Origin: Piscinibacter sp. XHJ-5
GTDB taxonomy: Bacteria; Pseudomonadota; Gammaproteobacteria; Burkholderiales; Burkholderiaceae_C
Assembly (NCBI RefSeq): GCF_029855045.1
Contig: NZ_CP123228.1
Span: 4,464,001 to 4,528,000 of the forward strand
Direction of reading: 5' to 3'
Length of the DNA stretch: 64,000 nucleotides
Position 1 is the first letter of the stretch; each line of letters opens with the position of its first letter. The translations under genes were made by a program, and so were the position numbers. The notes under the pieces were generated by a model, which saw only the letters and a program-made list of their open reading frames with translations, was not told the origin of the DNA and did not search any database. Of the stretch, positions 44,971 through 55,586 are shown in pieces.

Positions 44971-45935
44971 TCGACGATCACCAGCCCGTAGGGCACGCGG
45001 CCCACCGGAATGCTCTTCAGCGCCTTGGCCGCCGCCACGTCGACCACCGTCACGTCGTCGCTCAGGCCGTTGACGACGTACAGCCGCGCTCCCGCCTTGT
45101 CGAGCGTGACGTTCCACGCCCGCTTGCCCACCAGCACGAGCTGGGTCACCTTGCGACCCGGCACGTCGACGAAGGCCACGTGATTGGCGCGGCCCAGCGC
45201 CACGAACGCGCGCTTGCCGTCGGGGGTCATCTGGATGCCGACCGGCGTGATGTCCTCGCGGCGCGCGCCCTTGACCTCGAACTTCAAGGTGCCGAGCACC
45301 GCATGGTCGGCGGTCGAGACGATGGTGACGCTGGCGTCCAGCTCGTTGGTCACCCACAGCTCCTTGCCGTCGGGCGTGATCGCCATGCGGCGCGGCCGCT
45401 TGCCGACCGGGATGTTCTTGACCACCTTCGCGCTGGCCGTGTCGATGACATGCACCAGGCTCGCCGCCTCGGACGTCACGTACACCGTCTTGCCGTCGGC
45501 GCTGACCTTCACGCCTTCGGGCTCCTGGCCCACCTTCACCGACTGCAGCTTGCGACCGCTGGCCGCGTCCACGAAGCTCACCTCGGCGGCGTCCTCGTTG
45601 GAGACATAGATGGTCTTGCCGTCGGGAGAGACGTCGAAGGCTTCCGGCTCGTCGCCCAGCGGGATGCGGCGCAGCGACTTGCCGCTGGCCGGATCGATGA
45701 CGTCGGCCTGGTTCGAGTCGGTGCAGGCGACCATGAGCTTGCGATCCGCCGTGAGCTGAACGTGGCGCGCCCGCTTGCAGGTCGCGATCGTGCCCTTCAC
45801 CGCCAGCGTTGCGAGGTCGATCAGGGTCAGCGCGCTGTCCTTCTCGCTGGACACGTACGCCGTGCCCTGCGCCGAGGCGCCGGCCGCCGCGAGCATCAGG
45901 ACGAGCGCGGCGAGCGGGCGGGCCGATGAAAGCAT
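44967..45935 (-). CDS. PQQ-dependent-catabolism-associated YVTN beta-propeller protein (LutB-like)
   Basis: A 322-residue periplasmic protein: signal peptide (ARPLAALVLMLAAAGASA/QG) and about seven YVTN/beta-propeller repeats, e.g. AYVSSEKDSALTLIDLA, DEPEAFDVSPDGKTIYVSN, EPEGVKVSADGKTVYVTS, RPRRMAITPDGKELWVTN. The family is found beside PQQ-dependent alcohol dehydrogenase genes and, as LutB, in lanthanide-uptake clusters. GGAG precedes ATG 45935; 23 bases after the ATPase gene. Confidence 0.9.
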   Translation of the reverse strand: MLSSARPLAALVLMLAAAGASAQGTAYVSSEKDSALTLIDLATLAVKGTIATCKRARHVQLTADRKLMVACTDSNQADVIDPASGKSLRRIPLGDEPEAFDVSPDGKTIYVSNEDAAEVSFVDAASGRKLQSVKVGQEPEGVKVSADGKTVYVTSEAASLVHVIDTASAKVVKNIPVGKRPRRMAITPDGKELWVTNELDASVTIVSTADHAVLGTLKFEVKGARREDITPVGIQMTPDGKRAFVALGRANHVAFVDVPGRKVTQLVLVGKRAWNVTLDKAGARLYVVNGLSDDVTVVDVAAAKALKSIPVGRVPYGLVIVE

Positions 45936-45958
45936 GCAGGTCTCCTGTCTCATCGTGG

Positions 45959-46739
<781 letters not shown>

Positions 46740-46750
<11 letters not shown>

Positions 46751-47408
46751 CGCGAAGACTCCTCACCGGCCACCCCTTCGCCAGCGCCTGCTCGCGCAGC
46801 ATCGGATCGGGGTCGACCACCACCGGATCGCTGACGGCCTGCAGCAACGGCAGGTCGTTGATCGAGTCCGAATAGAACCAGCTGCGCTCGACATCGTCCC
46901 AGGCGGCACCGGCCCGCGCGAGCCACGCCTGCACATGCGACAGCTTGTGCTCGCGAAAGCACGCATGGCCCACGATCTCGCCGGTGTAGCGGCCTTCCTC
47001 GTCGACCTCCGGCTCGGTGGCCAGCACATCGGCCAACCCCAGCGCCTCGCCGAAGGGCTCGGCGACGAAGCGCGTCGTGGCGGTGACCAGGGCGCAGCGG
47101 TGGCCGGCCGCCTGGTGCTCGCGCACGAGCTCGCGTGCCGCGGGCGGCACCCGCTGCGCGATCGCCGAGCGGAATTCGCGCAGCCACTGCGCCAGGGCGT
47201 CGGCCTCGTGCCGGCCGAGCGCGCCGACCGTGAAGCGGTGCATGGCGACCATGTCCAGCGTGCCTTCGACGTAGCGGCGGCAGTGGTCCAGGTACTGCGC
47301 CTCGAAGCCGGCGTCGAGCACCCCGAGGTCGATCAGGTGACGCGCGAACGCGGCGCCGCTGTCGAACGGGATCAGCGTGTGATCGAGATCGAACAGCGCG
47401 ATCCGCAT
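46740..47408 (-). CDS. HAD-IB family phosphatase (SerB-like)
   Basis: A 222-residue HAD phosphohydrolase. Motif I IALFDLDHTLIPFDSG with both aspartates, motif II CALVTATTRFVAEP, lysine in REHKLSHVQ and motif III YSDSINDLPLLQAV. This is the phosphoserine-phosphatase-like HAD-IB subclass. Its ATG overlaps the pabBC stop and its end overlaps the ABC ATPase start. The position in an H4MPT-pathway operon suggests dephosphorylation of a cofactor intermediate, but the substrate is not shown. Confidence 0.88.
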
Positions 47409-49297
47409 CAGCCCGGCACTCCCTGCAGGGCCTCGACCGTCGCGGGCAGCGCGCCGCGCAGCGCGTTGCACACGACGATGGCCTCGGCGCGAAGGAGATC
47501 GGCGCGCGTCAGGCGGCATTCGCGCGCATCCCACGCGGGGTCGTCGAGCAGCACGGCGCGCATCACGCCGGGCAGCACGCCGTCGGTCAGCGGCGGCGTG
47601 AGCCATCGCCCGCCGATCCGCAGGAAGACGTTGCTGCGGCCGCCTTCGAGCAATTCGTCGTGCCCTCCGAAGAAGAGCGTGTCGAAGGCCCCGGCGGCCT
47701 CCGCCTCGCGCACGCCGGCGTCGTAGTCGGCGCGGCAGCTCGTCTTGTGCCCCGCGAGCGGCCGCACCGATCCCATGGGCGACGCCGCCAGCAGCAGGCG
47801 CACCGGGCCGGGCGGCAGCGGCGGCAGCGTGGCCTGCGTCAGCACGAGCTCGCCGTCGAAGCGCAACGCGACGCGCAGCCGCCACGGCCGGTCCGCCGGC
47901 AGGGCCGCCGGCAGCTGGGCCAGCGCGCGGTCGAGCAGCGCATCGAAAGCCTGCGCGTCGAAGGCGAAGCCCAGCCTGCGGGCGCTTTCGGCGATGCGGG
48001 CGCGATGCCGCGTGCGATGCGCGACCCCGCGCAGCCGCGTGGCGCGCATCGTCTCGAACAGCTCCACGCCGGGATCCAGCGCGGTGAGAAAGCGCGCCTT
48101 CCACAGCGTCTCGTCGTATTCGTCGGCGGCCACGCTGTCGTGCACGATGCCCCCGCCGACGCCCATCGTCAGCGGACGCAGGCCGTTGCGCGCGGGCGCC
48201 GCGCTGCGCTGCGGCGGGCCCAGCGTGAGCGTGCGGATGGCGACGTTCAGGACCAGGTCGGGGCAGCGGGCGTCGGCGTGGTCCAGCCAGCCGATGGCGC
48301 CGGTGTACAGCCCGCGCGGACCGGATTCGAGCGCGGCGATCCACTCCATCGTGCGGTGCTTGGGCGCACCCGTGATCGAGCCACAGGGGAACAGGCCGCG
48401 CAGCAGGTCGGCGAGGCCGATGTCGGCGCGGCGGCGAGCTTCGATCGTCGACGTCATCTGGAACACCGTGGCGTAGGTCTCCACGCGGAACAGCTCGGGC
48501 ACCTTCACCGAGCCGATCTCGGCGATGCGCCCGAGGTCGTTGCGCAGCAGGTCCACGATCATCAGGTTCTCGGCGCGGTTCTTGGTGTCCTCGTGCAGCA
48601 GGCGCGCCGTCTCGCTGTCGCCTTCGGGCGCGCCGCTGCGCGGCGCGGTTCCCTTCATCGGACGCGCCTGCAGACGCCCGCGCTCATGGCGGACGAACAG
48701 CTCGGGCGAGCGCGAGAGCACCCATTCGACCTCGTCGCCCGGCGCCAGCGGCAGCCGCAGCAAGGCGCCGAAGCTCACCCGCTGGCGCGCGCGCAGCCGG
48801 CGATAGAGCGCCAGCGGCGCTCCCCAGGCGTGCCCGTGCTGGCGGTAGGTGTAGTTGACCTGGTAGGTCTCGCCGTCCCGGATGGCCTCGTGGATGCGCT
48901 CGATGGCGGCCTCGAAGGCCTCGCGCGAGACGGCCGGCTGCAGGTCGAGCACGCCGGCCGGCGCCGGGGTGCTGCGGCCTTCCTGCCGTGCAAGCCAGGT
49001 CGCGCAGCCTTCGGCATCGAGGCGCTCGAGGCGCTCGAACATCAGCAGGCGAAGGCAGCTGCGGTCGCCGGGCGGCAGGCGGGCGTGGCCCGCGCGCAGC
49101 AGCCGCGCTCCCCATTCGTAGTCGGCCAGCAGCACCGCATGCAGGCCGGCCGCCAGGTCCGCCTGCGCCGCGTCGCACACCGCGTCGAGCGTGGCCGGAT
49201 CCACGCAGCGGTGCTCGCGCACGAAGCCGGTGTAGAGCCGGCTCGTGGGACGCTCGGCGCTGGCGTCGGCGTCATCCAGCAGGGCGAAAGGCTTCAT
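47408..49297 (-). CDS. pabB: Aminodeoxychorismate synthase component I / aminodeoxychorismate lyase fusion (PabBC)
   Basis: Bifunctional enzyme of 629 aa. Residues about 1-385 are PabB-like (chorismate-binding: GETYQVNYTYR, ARPMKGTAPRSG, NRAENLMIVDLLRNDLGR, SITGAPKHRTME, GAIGW). Residues about 400-629 are a PabC-like PLP lyase (FETMRATRLRGVAHRTRHRAR, GHKTSCRADYD with the PLP-binding lysine, ELLEGGRSNVFLRI). Product p-aminobenzoate feeds folate and also H4MPT. Its place 18 bases after a fae-like gene and in the fhc run favours supply for H4MPT. Starts at ATG 49297. Confidence 0.93.
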   Translation of the reverse strand: MKPFALLDDADASAERPTSRLYTGFVREHRCVDPATLDAVCDAAQADLAAGLHAVLLADYEWGARLLRAGHARLPPGDRSCLRLLMFERLERLDAEGCATWLARQEGRSTPAPAGVLDLQPAVSREAFEAAIERIHEAIRDGETYQVNYTYRQHGHAWGAPLALYRRLRARQRVSFGALLRLPLAPGDEVEWVLSRSPELFVRHERGRLQARPMKGTAPRSGAPEGDSETARLLHEDTKNRAENLMIVDLLRNDLGRIAEIGSVKVPELFRVETYATVFQMTSTIEARRRADIGLADLLRGLFPCGSITGAPKHRTMEWIAALESGPRGLYTGAIGWLDHADARCPDLVLNVAIRTLTLGPPQRSAAPARNGLRPLTMGVGGGIVHDSVAADEYDETLWKARFLTALDPGVELFETMRATRLRGVAHRTRHRARIAESARRLGFAFDAQAFDALLDRALAQLPAALPADRPWRLRVALRFDGELVLTQATLPPLPPGPVRLLLAASPMGSVRPLAGHKTSCRADYDAGVREAEAAGAFDTLFFGGHDELLEGGRSNVFLRIGGRWLTPPLTDGVLPGVMRAVLLDDPAWDARECRLTRADLLRAEAIVVCNALRGALPATVEALQGVPG

Positions 49298-49315
49298 CGT
49301 GTGCCTGAGGGATGC

Positions 49316-49852
49316 TCAGCTCCAGTCGTCCATGTCGTGGCGGATCTTGTGGCGGTTGGCGATCAGCTCGTCGACCGAGGGCTCGTTGCGCAGCGCGCGC
49401 CGGATCGCCAGCCGCGTTGCCTCGTGGTTGGTCCGGTACATGTCCTTCTTGTCGAGATTGGGGTCCTTGGCGCAGCGCGGGTCGATCCACACGAGGCTGA
49501 TGATGCACAGCTCGTTGGCCAGCGACTTCGCAATGGTGCCGTCGATCAGGCAGTCGACGATCGCATCGGCGGTGGCCGACTGCACGACGCCGCCGAAGAG
49601 CTCGACGTTCGCCGAGTCCTTCAGGGTCACCTTGGGCACGATGATGGTCGCGGGACGCACGAGCTGGTTGCAGGCGCGGATCGCGAACATCGCGGTGTGG
49701 CCCTTGCTCTGCGCCATCATGTTCGCGAAGGCCTGCCCGACCGGGCCGTCGGTGCGGCCGATGAGGATCTCGGGCATGGCATCGGTGAACTGGCCCTCGC
49801 GCGCCAGCACGGTCGCCTCGCCGGCGTGAAACAGATGGTCCTGGTGGTTCAT
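49316..49852 (-). CDS. fae: Formaldehyde-activating enzyme homologue (Fae-like)
   Basis: A 178-residue Fae-family protein; true Fae condenses formaldehyde with H4MPT. Family stretches: GPVGQAFANMMAQSKGHTAMFAI, KVTLKDSANVELFGGVVQSATADAIVD, NHEATRLAIRRALRNEPSVDELI. In a by-eye alignment the segment that holds the catalytic histidine (A-H-I-D-L-I-I-G in the Methylobacterium enzyme) reads AMPEILIG, so Met26 stands where His17 should be. It may be a Fae2/Fae3-type paralogue with another role. Between fhcC (21 bases) and pabBC (18 bases). Confidence 0.88.
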   Translation of the reverse strand: MNHQDHLFHAGEATVLAREGQFTDAMPEILIGRTDGPVGQAFANMMAQSKGHTAMFAIRACNQLVRPATIIVPKVTLKDSANVELFGGVVQSATADAIVDCLIDGTIAKSLANELCIISLVWIDPRCAKDPNLDKKDMYRTNHEATRLAIRRALRNEPSVDELIANRHKIRHDMDDWS

Positions 49853-49873
49853 GTCGTCCTTGGGGTGAGTGAA

Positions 49874-50689
49874 TCAGTGCGGTATCAGCAGCTCGCCATG
49901 GCCGAGCACCGCCAGGTCGCCGGCCCAGCGGTCCACGCGCCGCTTCGACAGTCCGTCGAAGGGACCGCCGAAGCGAGCGAGGTCGCGCGCCAGCAGCTGC
50001 CAGAACACGGGGGCGTCGGAGTTCACCGGCACGAAGCTGGCGGCGGGTTCGGGAGCCGGTCCCGCGAACAGCACCGTGCCGCGGCGCATGCCGAAGCCCG
50101 CATGGACGCCGCAGCGCCCCGCCAGCGCCAGCGTGCCGGCCACCATGCGGCTGGCGACGAAGTCGCCCGCATCGCCGAACACGACCACGGTGCCGCGGCG
50201 CATGTGGTCGGCCAGCCGATGGCCGGCCGCGCCGCGCACGACCAGCGTGCCGCCGCGCATGCCGTCGCGCTCGCCCGGCAGCGCGCTGGCCCCCAGGTCG
50301 CCGATGCTCCCGTCGACCTCGAGCCAGCCACCGCGCATCGCGCAGCCGGCCAGGTCGCGGGCATCGCCGCGGATCAGCAGGCGGCCGCCCGACATGCCGA
50401 GGCCGGCCGCATCGCCGACCGGGCCATGCACTTCCATCGTGCCCTCGGCCAGGCCCGCGCCGATCGCGTCGAAGCGCGACAGATCGCCTTCGAGCACCAG
50501 CGCGTGCTGTCCGTCGTCGCGGCCGGGCCGCACATCGAACAGCTCGGCCAGCATCACGCCCTCGCGTCCGTGCGGCAGCCGCAGCCGACGCACCTCGTCG
50601 GCCGACAGCGCCCCGAGCAACGCCGGCGTCAGCGCGCGCGCATCGACGCGCAGCGGCGGGCCCTGGCGCAGCACCAGCCGGTGGTTCAT
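49874..50689 (-). CDS. fhcC: Formyltransferase/hydrolase complex subunit C (FhcC)
   Basis: Homologue of formylmethanofuran dehydrogenase subunit C, 271 aa, built of repeated beta-helix turns of the GXXXGXXXXG type ([62 protein letters not shown]). It is a structural part of the FhcABCD complex that moves the formyl group from H4MPT to methanofuran-type carrier and releases formate. ATG overlaps the fhcD stop. Confidence 0.94.
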   Translation of the reverse strand: MNHRLVLRQGPPLRVDARALTPALLGALSADEVRRLRLPHGREGVMLAELFDVRPGRDDGQHALVLEGDLSRFDAIGAGLAEGTMEVHGPVGDAAGLGMSGGRLLIRGDARDLAGCAMRGGWLEVDGSIGDLGASALPGERDGMRGGTLVVRGAAGHRLADHMRRGTVVVFGDAGDFVASRMVAGTLALAGRCGVHAGFGMRRGTVLFAGPAPEPAASFVPVNSDAPVFWQLLARDLARFGGPFDGLSKRRVDRWAGDLAVLGHGELLIPH

Positions 50690-51600
50690 CGCGCGTCCTC
50701 GGCCGGCTCGAGCCGGTGCAGGTGGAAGTGGAACGGGCCCAGCTTGCCGCCGTAGTTGCCCGCCGAGACGCGCCGCACGCCGGCCTCGGCGCCGCGCTCG
50801 ACGAGCGCCGCCAGGCCGGCGCGCATCGCCGCGGCCACGTCGGTCTCGGCGAGGCCGTCGATGACGATCTCGAGCACGCATCGCACGTCGGCATCGAGCT
50901 CGGTGCGCGGCGCAAGATGGGTGAGCGACGGGCAGAACGCGTCGTTCGTCGATGCGGGCAGCGCCGCGTACTTGCTGCCCACCTTGGAGCCCGAGCGCAC
51001 GACGCCGCCGGGAAACGGCAGGATGACGTTGGGCACGCGGCGCATCGCAGCGACCGCGGCCTCGGCGCCCGCCAGCGCGGCGTCGGTGCCGGTGGCCAGC
51101 AGCAGCAGGTTGCCGCCGCCCACGCCCTTGATCACCGGCGTGCTCTCCTGCGCGACGAATTCGCCGTCCATCACCGGGACGCGCCAGTAGCGCACGCCGC
51201 CGATCACCTTGGACGTCTGCCAGCCGTCGCCGAAGAAGCGCAGGTTGCGGCCCAGGTTGGCGGGCTCGCCTTCGGCCAGGCCGGCGAACACCGCCGTGGT
51301 CGGGCAGGTCAGCACGCACTGGCCGACGCGGCGCTCGATCTGCTTGGCCAGCTCCTTGCCCGACACCGCGAACATCAGCACGGCCACGCCGGGGCGCCCG
51401 TCGGGCGTTTGACCCGCTTCGAGCTCGCGCTCGATGCCGGCCTCGCAGCCGCAGGCGATCACCGACGTGGCGAAGCCGGTCGCCGCCACCGCCGCATGCA
51501 TCGCCCAGGTCGCGTTGTGCGCGGTGATGACCAGCCGCGTCGCCTTCATCGGGAAGGCTTCGGCGAAGGTGTCGTCGATGGTGATGCCGCGACGCTGCAT
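50686..51600 (-). CDS. fhcD: Formylmethanofuran:H4MPT formyltransferase (FhcD/Ftr)
   Basis: Transfers the formyl group between H4MPT and the methanofuran analogue; 304 aa. Recognised stretches: [87 protein letters not shown]. The ATG at 51600 ([10 protein letters not shown]) gives the family N-terminus. A 91-base gap with a small hairpin separates it from fhcA; it overlaps fhcC by 4 bases. Confidence 0.95.
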   Translation of the reverse strand: MQRRGITIDDTFAEAFPMKATRLVITAHNATWAMHAAVAATGFATSVIACGCEAGIERELEAGQTPDGRPGVAVLMFAVSGKELAKQIERRVGQCVLTCPTTAVFAGLAEGEPANLGRNLRFFGDGWQTSKVIGGVRYWRVPVMDGEFVAQESTPVIKGVGGGNLLLLATGTDAALAGAEAAVAAMRRVPNVILPFPGGVVRSGSKVGSKYAALPASTNDAFCPSLTHLAPRTELDADVRCVLEIVIDGLAETDVAAAMRAGLAALVERGAEAGVRRVSAGNYGGKLGPFHFHLHRLEPAEDAR

Positions 51601-51631
51601 CAGCAGACACCCGTGGTGGAGACGAGCTCGC

Positions 51632-51650
51632 TTGAACCTCTGTGGTTCAA
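51632..51650 (-). other. Small hairpin between fhcA and fhcD
   Basis: TTGAACC-TCTGT-GGTTCAA, a 7-base perfect stem in the only sizeable gap (51601-51691) inside the fhcBADC run. It might be an RNA-processing or attenuation point; the rest of the gap shows no gene. Confidence 0.4.
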
Positions 51651-51691
51651 ACAAGAACCAGGAACAACCGCCATGGCCTTTGACGAAGCCA

Positions 51692-53374
51692 TCACACGCT
51701 CCTCGCGAAGCATTCCGACGGCAGCAGGCGTCCGCCGTTGCAGCAGCGGCACAGCTCGTCGCGACCGATCACGGCGTGGCGCTTGTGCAGCCCCAGCGGG
51801 CGGTCGGTGTGCGACTCGATGACACGCTCGATGCCGGGGTCGAACGACGGCTGCGCGAAATGGGTGGCGCCGGTCGGGGTCGCGACGACGCGGCCGTCGC
51901 GCACGACCGGCACGCCGTCCTTCAGCACCCACGCGGGTCGGCTGAACATCGCCTCGGGGTCGCCCTGCTCGCGATAGACCGCGACATCGGCGGCCGCACC
52001 GATGCCGAGCTGGCCGCGGTCGCGCAGCCCGAGCAGGCGCGCCGGTGCGGCGCGGGTCATGATCGCGATCTCGTACAGCGACAGCTCGCGCCGGATCTCG
52101 CGCAGCGCCGATTGCGCGGCCACGTCCGGATGCAGCTTCGCCAGCTGCTCGTCGCGAAAGCCCTTGTCCATCAGCAACCGGATCAGGTGCGGATAGCTGG
52201 TGAACGGCGCGCCGTTGGGATGGTCGGTGGTGAGCACGATGCGCCACGGGTCGCGCACCAGCAGGAACAGCTCCAGCCCGATGCTCCACTGCAAGGCATT
52301 GACATAGCTCTCCTCGCGATAGCGGAACGGCACCACGCCGCAGCCGGCGTCGCACTCGATGTCCGCGCCTATCCACTTGCGCGGGCTGGCGAGGTGCGCA
52401 TTGGCGTGCTGGCGCATCGTGTCGGCGGACGCGGTGACGGTCTGGCCGAAGAGGATCTGGCCGACGTCGATGGACACGTTGGGGTGCGCGTTCACCGCCT
52501 CGGCAAGTTGCAGCGCCGCCGACGAGAACTTCTTCGGCCCCTCGGTGCCGTAGCTGTGGAACTGCACGTGCGTCAGGTGACCGGGCAGTCCCTCCAGCGC
52601 GGCCATGGTGGCCAGCGTCGAATCGATGTTGCCGGCCACGCCGAGGTTGCTGGCGTGGATGTGCAGCGGATGTGCCAGCCCGAGCTCGGCAACGGCGCGC
52701 GAGAGCGCGCCCACCACCTGGCGCGGCGTCACCTGCCAATGCGTGTGCGCCTCGTCGACGTCGAGCCGGCGCTGGTTGAACTTGAAGGCCGAGATGCCCG
52801 CCGGGTTGACGACCTTCACCCCGAGCGCCTTGGTGGCATGCACCACCCAGCCGACGTAGTCGCGCAGGCGCTGGGGATCGGCCTTCGCCGACAGCAGTCG
52901 CAGGAACAGCTCGTCGTTGCCGAGCATGACGTACGCGCCATGGTCGACGATGGGAATGTCGCCCATCTCCATGTGGGCCTGGCGCGCGTTGCTTGCCACC
53001 ATCGCCGGCTCGAACACCGAGGTGTAGCCCATCTCGGCGTAGCGGTATCCGGTGGCCAGCGTGCCCGGCGTGCACAGGCCGCACGATGCCAGCTCGAGCG
53101 CGTTGTCGGGCAGCGGCACCGGCGAGATGCCGCGGCGATGGTCCTCGGGCATCAACAGGCGCGCGAGGTTCATCTTGCCGCCGCCGATGTGGCTGTGCAG
53201 GTCGACGCCGCCCGCCATCAGGATGCAGCCGGCCGCATCGATCTCCTGGTCGACCGGCTCGCGCGGATCGAGCGCGGCGATGCGTCCGTCGCGCACCGCG
53301 ATGTCGCGCACCTCGCCATCGATGCCGTTGGCCGGATCGAAGACCCGCCCGCCGCGCAGCCGCAGCGTCGTCAT
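51692..53374 (-). CDS. fhcA: Formyltransferase/hydrolase complex subunit A (FhcA)
   Basis: Amidohydrolase-fold subunit that hydrolyses formyl-methanofuran-type carrier to formate; 560 aa. Metal-site landmarks: [15 protein letters not shown] (HxH), a lysine-containing segment [28 protein letters not shown] and [16 protein letters not shown] with the catalytic aspartate. C-terminal cap region ends [20 protein letters not shown] 53374 overlaps the fhcB stop. Confidence 0.95.
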   Translation of the reverse strand: MTTLRLRGGRVFDPANGIDGEVRDIAVRDGRIAALDPREPVDQEIDAAGCILMAGGVDLHSHIGGGKMNLARLLMPEDHRRGISPVPLPDNALELASCGLCTPGTLATGYRYAEMGYTSVFEPAMVASNARQAHMEMGDIPIVDHGAYVMLGNDELFLRLLSAKADPQRLRDYVGWVVHATKALGVKVVNPAGISAFKFNQRRLDVDEAHTHWQVTPRQVVGALSRAVAELGLAHPLHIHASNLGVAGNIDSTLATMAALEGLPGHLTHVQFHSYGTEGPKKFSSAALQLAEAVNAHPNVSIDVGQILFGQTVTASADTMRQHANAHLASPRKWIGADIECDAGCGVVPFRYREESYVNALQWSIGLELFLLVRDPWRIVLTTDHPNGAPFTSYPHLIRLLMDKGFRDEQLAKLHPDVAAQSALREIRRELSLYEIAIMTRAAPARLLGLRDRGQLGIGAAADVAVYREQGDPEAMFSRPAWVLKDGVPVVRDGRVVATPTGATHFAQPSFDPGIERVIESHTDRPLGLHKRHAVIGRDELCRCCNGGRLLPSECFARSV

Positions 53375-54627
53375 GCGCGCGCCCCGAGCCGCTCGTCGAG
53401 CCGCGACAGCACGCCGGCCGCATCCGGCAGGCCGTCGTCGCGCACCGGATGCAGCGGCACCACGATGCCGCCGTCGGTGCGGAACAGATGACCTCCCGCG
53501 TTGAGACCCGGCGTGGCCACCGGCACGAAGACGCAGTCGCCGAGCGCGTCCTGCGCGCGCAGCCGCTCTGCCATCGCCGGCGGCCCGAGGACGATGCGCG
53601 GCAGGTCGACCCGCGGCGGCAGCCGCGCCGGGTCGAAGCTCGAGACCCAGAGCAGGCCGTCGACCGAGGCGTCGGCGAGAAGTCGGTCGGCATCGAAGCG
53701 CAGCGGCTCGTGCTCCAGGCCGGCCGGTCCCGCGCGCGTGCGCAGCGGCAGCCCGGTGAGCCAGGTGAAGGTCTGGTTCACGCTGTACGCGCCGTCGCTC
53801 CCGCCGAGCCCGAAGCTGGCGGCCCGCGTGCTCAGGTTGAGCGTGGCGACGAGGCGATTGAGCGCCTCGACGATCAGCGCGCCCTGCGCGGGCAGCACGC
53901 CCGCCTCCCACACCAGCACGGCGTAACGCGCGGCGCGCAGTTGCGCCGCCAGGTCGACGAGGCTGACATCCGCATCGCGGGGCCGCTGCCGCGCCACCAG
54001 CGCGGCCAGCTGCTGCACGTCGCCGAACAGGTCGCCGCTGCCCGCGACCACCTGGGCACGTGCCGTCTGGGGCAAGCCCGCAGGCAGCGCTGCAGCCAGG
54101 AACACCAGGCGGCGGCAGGGGCTGTCGGGCTGTTCCAGCCCGCAACGGCGAAAGAACTCCGGGTAGTGCGCGATGGCCTGCGTGCCGACGCAGACGATCA
54201 TGTCGGCGCGCTCGCGGATCTCGGCCAGGGTGGTGGTGTACTGGCCGCGGTCCTGCGTGGCGCGCAGGCCATGCATCAACGCCGCGCCGTCGGCGTGGTC
54301 GCAGATGGCGCCGGTGCGCAGCGCCAGCCGGCACAGCGCTCGCGCGCCCTCGACGTCGGTGCCCAGCCCGCCGAACAGCGGCTGCTGCCACAGCGCCAGC
54401 CGGCTCGCCGCGGCGTCCAGCGCCTGCTCGCGTGACGCCGCAGCGCCGTCGACCCAGGCCTGCGGTGCAGTCGCCGGCCGCGCATGGACGGCCAGCGAAG
54501 CCGTGGCGCGCGGGCAGTCCGAGCCGCGCAACCGGGGCGCGGCCACGTCGTCGACGGAGAAGTCCTCGCACAGCAGCGAGCAGAACGGACAGGTCCAGGC
54601 TGCGGGCGCGGAGGGGATGGGTTCCAT
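53371..54627 (-). CDS. fhcB: Formyltransferase/hydrolase complex subunit B (FhcB)
   Basis: Homologue of the tungsten/molybdenum subunit of archaeal formylmethanofuran dehydrogenase, 418 aa; in methylotrophs it is a non-redox part of the Fhc complex. The N-terminus keeps CPFCSLLCEDF and a following SDCPRA cysteine but the protein is much shorter on redox-site features than true dehydrogenases. Other family stretches: FGGLGTDVEGARALCRLALRTGA, GTQAIAHYPEFFRRC, GGSDGAYSVNQTFTWLTG. Start 54627 is preferred to 54651 on spacing of an AGG element. First gene of the long minus-strand operon. Confidence 0.93.
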   Translation of the reverse strand: MEPIPSAPAAWTCPFCSLLCEDFSVDDVAAPRLRGSDCPRATASLAVHARPATAPQAWVDGAAASREQALDAAASRLALWQQPLFGGLGTDVEGARALCRLALRTGAICDHADGAALMHGLRATQDRGQYTTTLAEIRERADMIVCVGTQAIAHYPEFFRRCGLEQPDSPCRRLVFLAAALPAGLPQTARAQVVAGSGDLFGDVQQLAALVARQRPRDADVSLVDLAAQLRAARYAVLVWEAGVLPAQGALIVEALNRLVATLNLSTRAASFGLGGSDGAYSVNQTFTWLTGLPLRTRAGPAGLEHEPLRFDADRLLADASVDGLLWVSSFDPARLPPRVDLPRIVLGPPAMAERLRAQDALGDCVFVPVATPGLNAGGHLFRTDGGIVVPLHPVRDDGLPDAAGVLSRLDERLGARA

Positions 54628-54782
54628 GGAAGACCTGTCTCCGCAAGCCATGTGCCAGCGGCCGCGGTCCCGCCGGCGCAACGCCGACGTCGTGTCGATG
54701 AGCAGACTGTGCCGCGGGCGCTGCAACAGTGTGTCGCGGTCCTTCGAAGGCGGTTTCGCAGGTCGGGCTGGGTGAATGCTCC

Positions 54783-54804
54783 CCTCTCCCGCGAGCGGGA
54801 GAGG
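54783..54804. repeat. REP-like hairpin, copy 5
   Basis: CCTCTCCCGC-GA-GCGGGAGAGG, a perfect 10-base stem, in the 233-base gap between the HisA-like gene and fhcB (54628-54860). No gene is seen in this gap; it should also hold the fhc operon promoter. Confidence 0.78.
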
Positions 54805-54860
54805 CCGCGATGGCCTCACCTCTTCGTGGCACGGTTCGTGATCATGCCGGCCATGGCCCG

Positions 54861-55586
54861 TCAACCCGTTCCGATGTGCCCGTCGTGCAATGCGCTGGCC
54901 ACCAGCCAGCCGGCGGCCCCGGCCGCGGCGCCTGCCTGCAGGTCGGCGCCGTCTCGGATGCCGCCCGCGCCGATCCAGGTCCGCTCGGGCGCCATGGCAC
55001 GCAGGCGCGCGAAGGTGGCGAGGTCGGGACCGCTGCCGGAACCGACGCGGTCCAGCGTCATCACGACGAGCGTCGACGGCCATGCCCGAGGACGCGTCCA
55101 CGCCCCCGCGGGATCCATCGGCGACGCGTGCCGGCAGTCGAGCGACAGGATCGCCTGCGGATCGCTCGCCAGCCCGGCCAGCGCGTCGGGTCCGGCCAGC
55201 GATTCGCTGCCGTACACCGGCCGCAAACGCGCGGCGTGCCGCCCCAGGGCTTGTCGCAGCGCCTGCGCCGACGCACGGTCGCGAAAGCCTGCGTCGACCC
55301 ACAGCGTCAGCGCGGGATCCATCGCCAGCAGCGCGGCCAGCGTTTCGGTGTCCGCAGCGCGGCCCTGGATCGCGTCGAGCTCGGCCACGTACAGCACCGG
55401 GTCCGAGCCGGCGGGCGGCGGGCAGCGCGCGAGCAGCGCGGCCGCGACATCGCGGGGTCGGCTGCCGGCAACCAGCCGCGACACGATGGGGCGGTATGCG
55501 TGGCGCTCGCCCCGCTGTGCGCGCACGACGTGGCCGCCCAGCAGATCGAGCACCGGAATCACCTGGAGGGAAGGAAGCAGCAGCAT
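54861..55586 (-). CDS. HisA/HisF-related TIM-barrel protein
   Basis: About 241 aa, resembling HisA: IPVLDLLGGHVVRAQRGERHAYRPI at the first strand (catalytic Asp position kept), LYVAELDAIQG, LTLWVDAGFRD, and the C-terminal phosphate-binding strands WIGAGGIRDGADLQAGAAAGAAGWLVASAL. This hisA-related group occurs beside H4MPT/methanofuran genes in archaea and methylotrophs and is distinct from histidine biosynthesis. Start is uncertain: ATG 55586 shares the CATG at 55584-55587 with the divergent mfnD ATG; ATG 55595 and GTG 55562 are alternatives. Precise reaction unknown. Confidence 0.82.
   Translation of the reverse strand: MLLLPSLQVIPVLDLLGGHVVRAQRGERHAYRPIVSRLVAGSRPRDVAAALLARCPPPAGSDPVLYVAELDAIQGRAADTETLAALLAMDPALTLWVDAGFRDRASAQALRQALGRHAARLRPVYGSESLAGPDALAGLASDPQAILSLDCRHASPMDPAGAWTRPRAWPSTLVVMTLDRVGSGSGPDLATFARLRAMAPERTWIGAGGIRDGADLQAGAAAGAAGWLVASALHDGHIGTG

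Noticed and set aside
51601..51691. Separate small gene between fhcA and fhcD
   Set aside because: No start with a ribosome site and no conserved peptide; only a weak hairpin is seen.
54861..55586. Histidine biosynthesis gene hisA
   Set aside because: Only distant similarity, no other his genes nearby and a C1-cofactor neighbourhood; it fits the HisA/HisF-related group.
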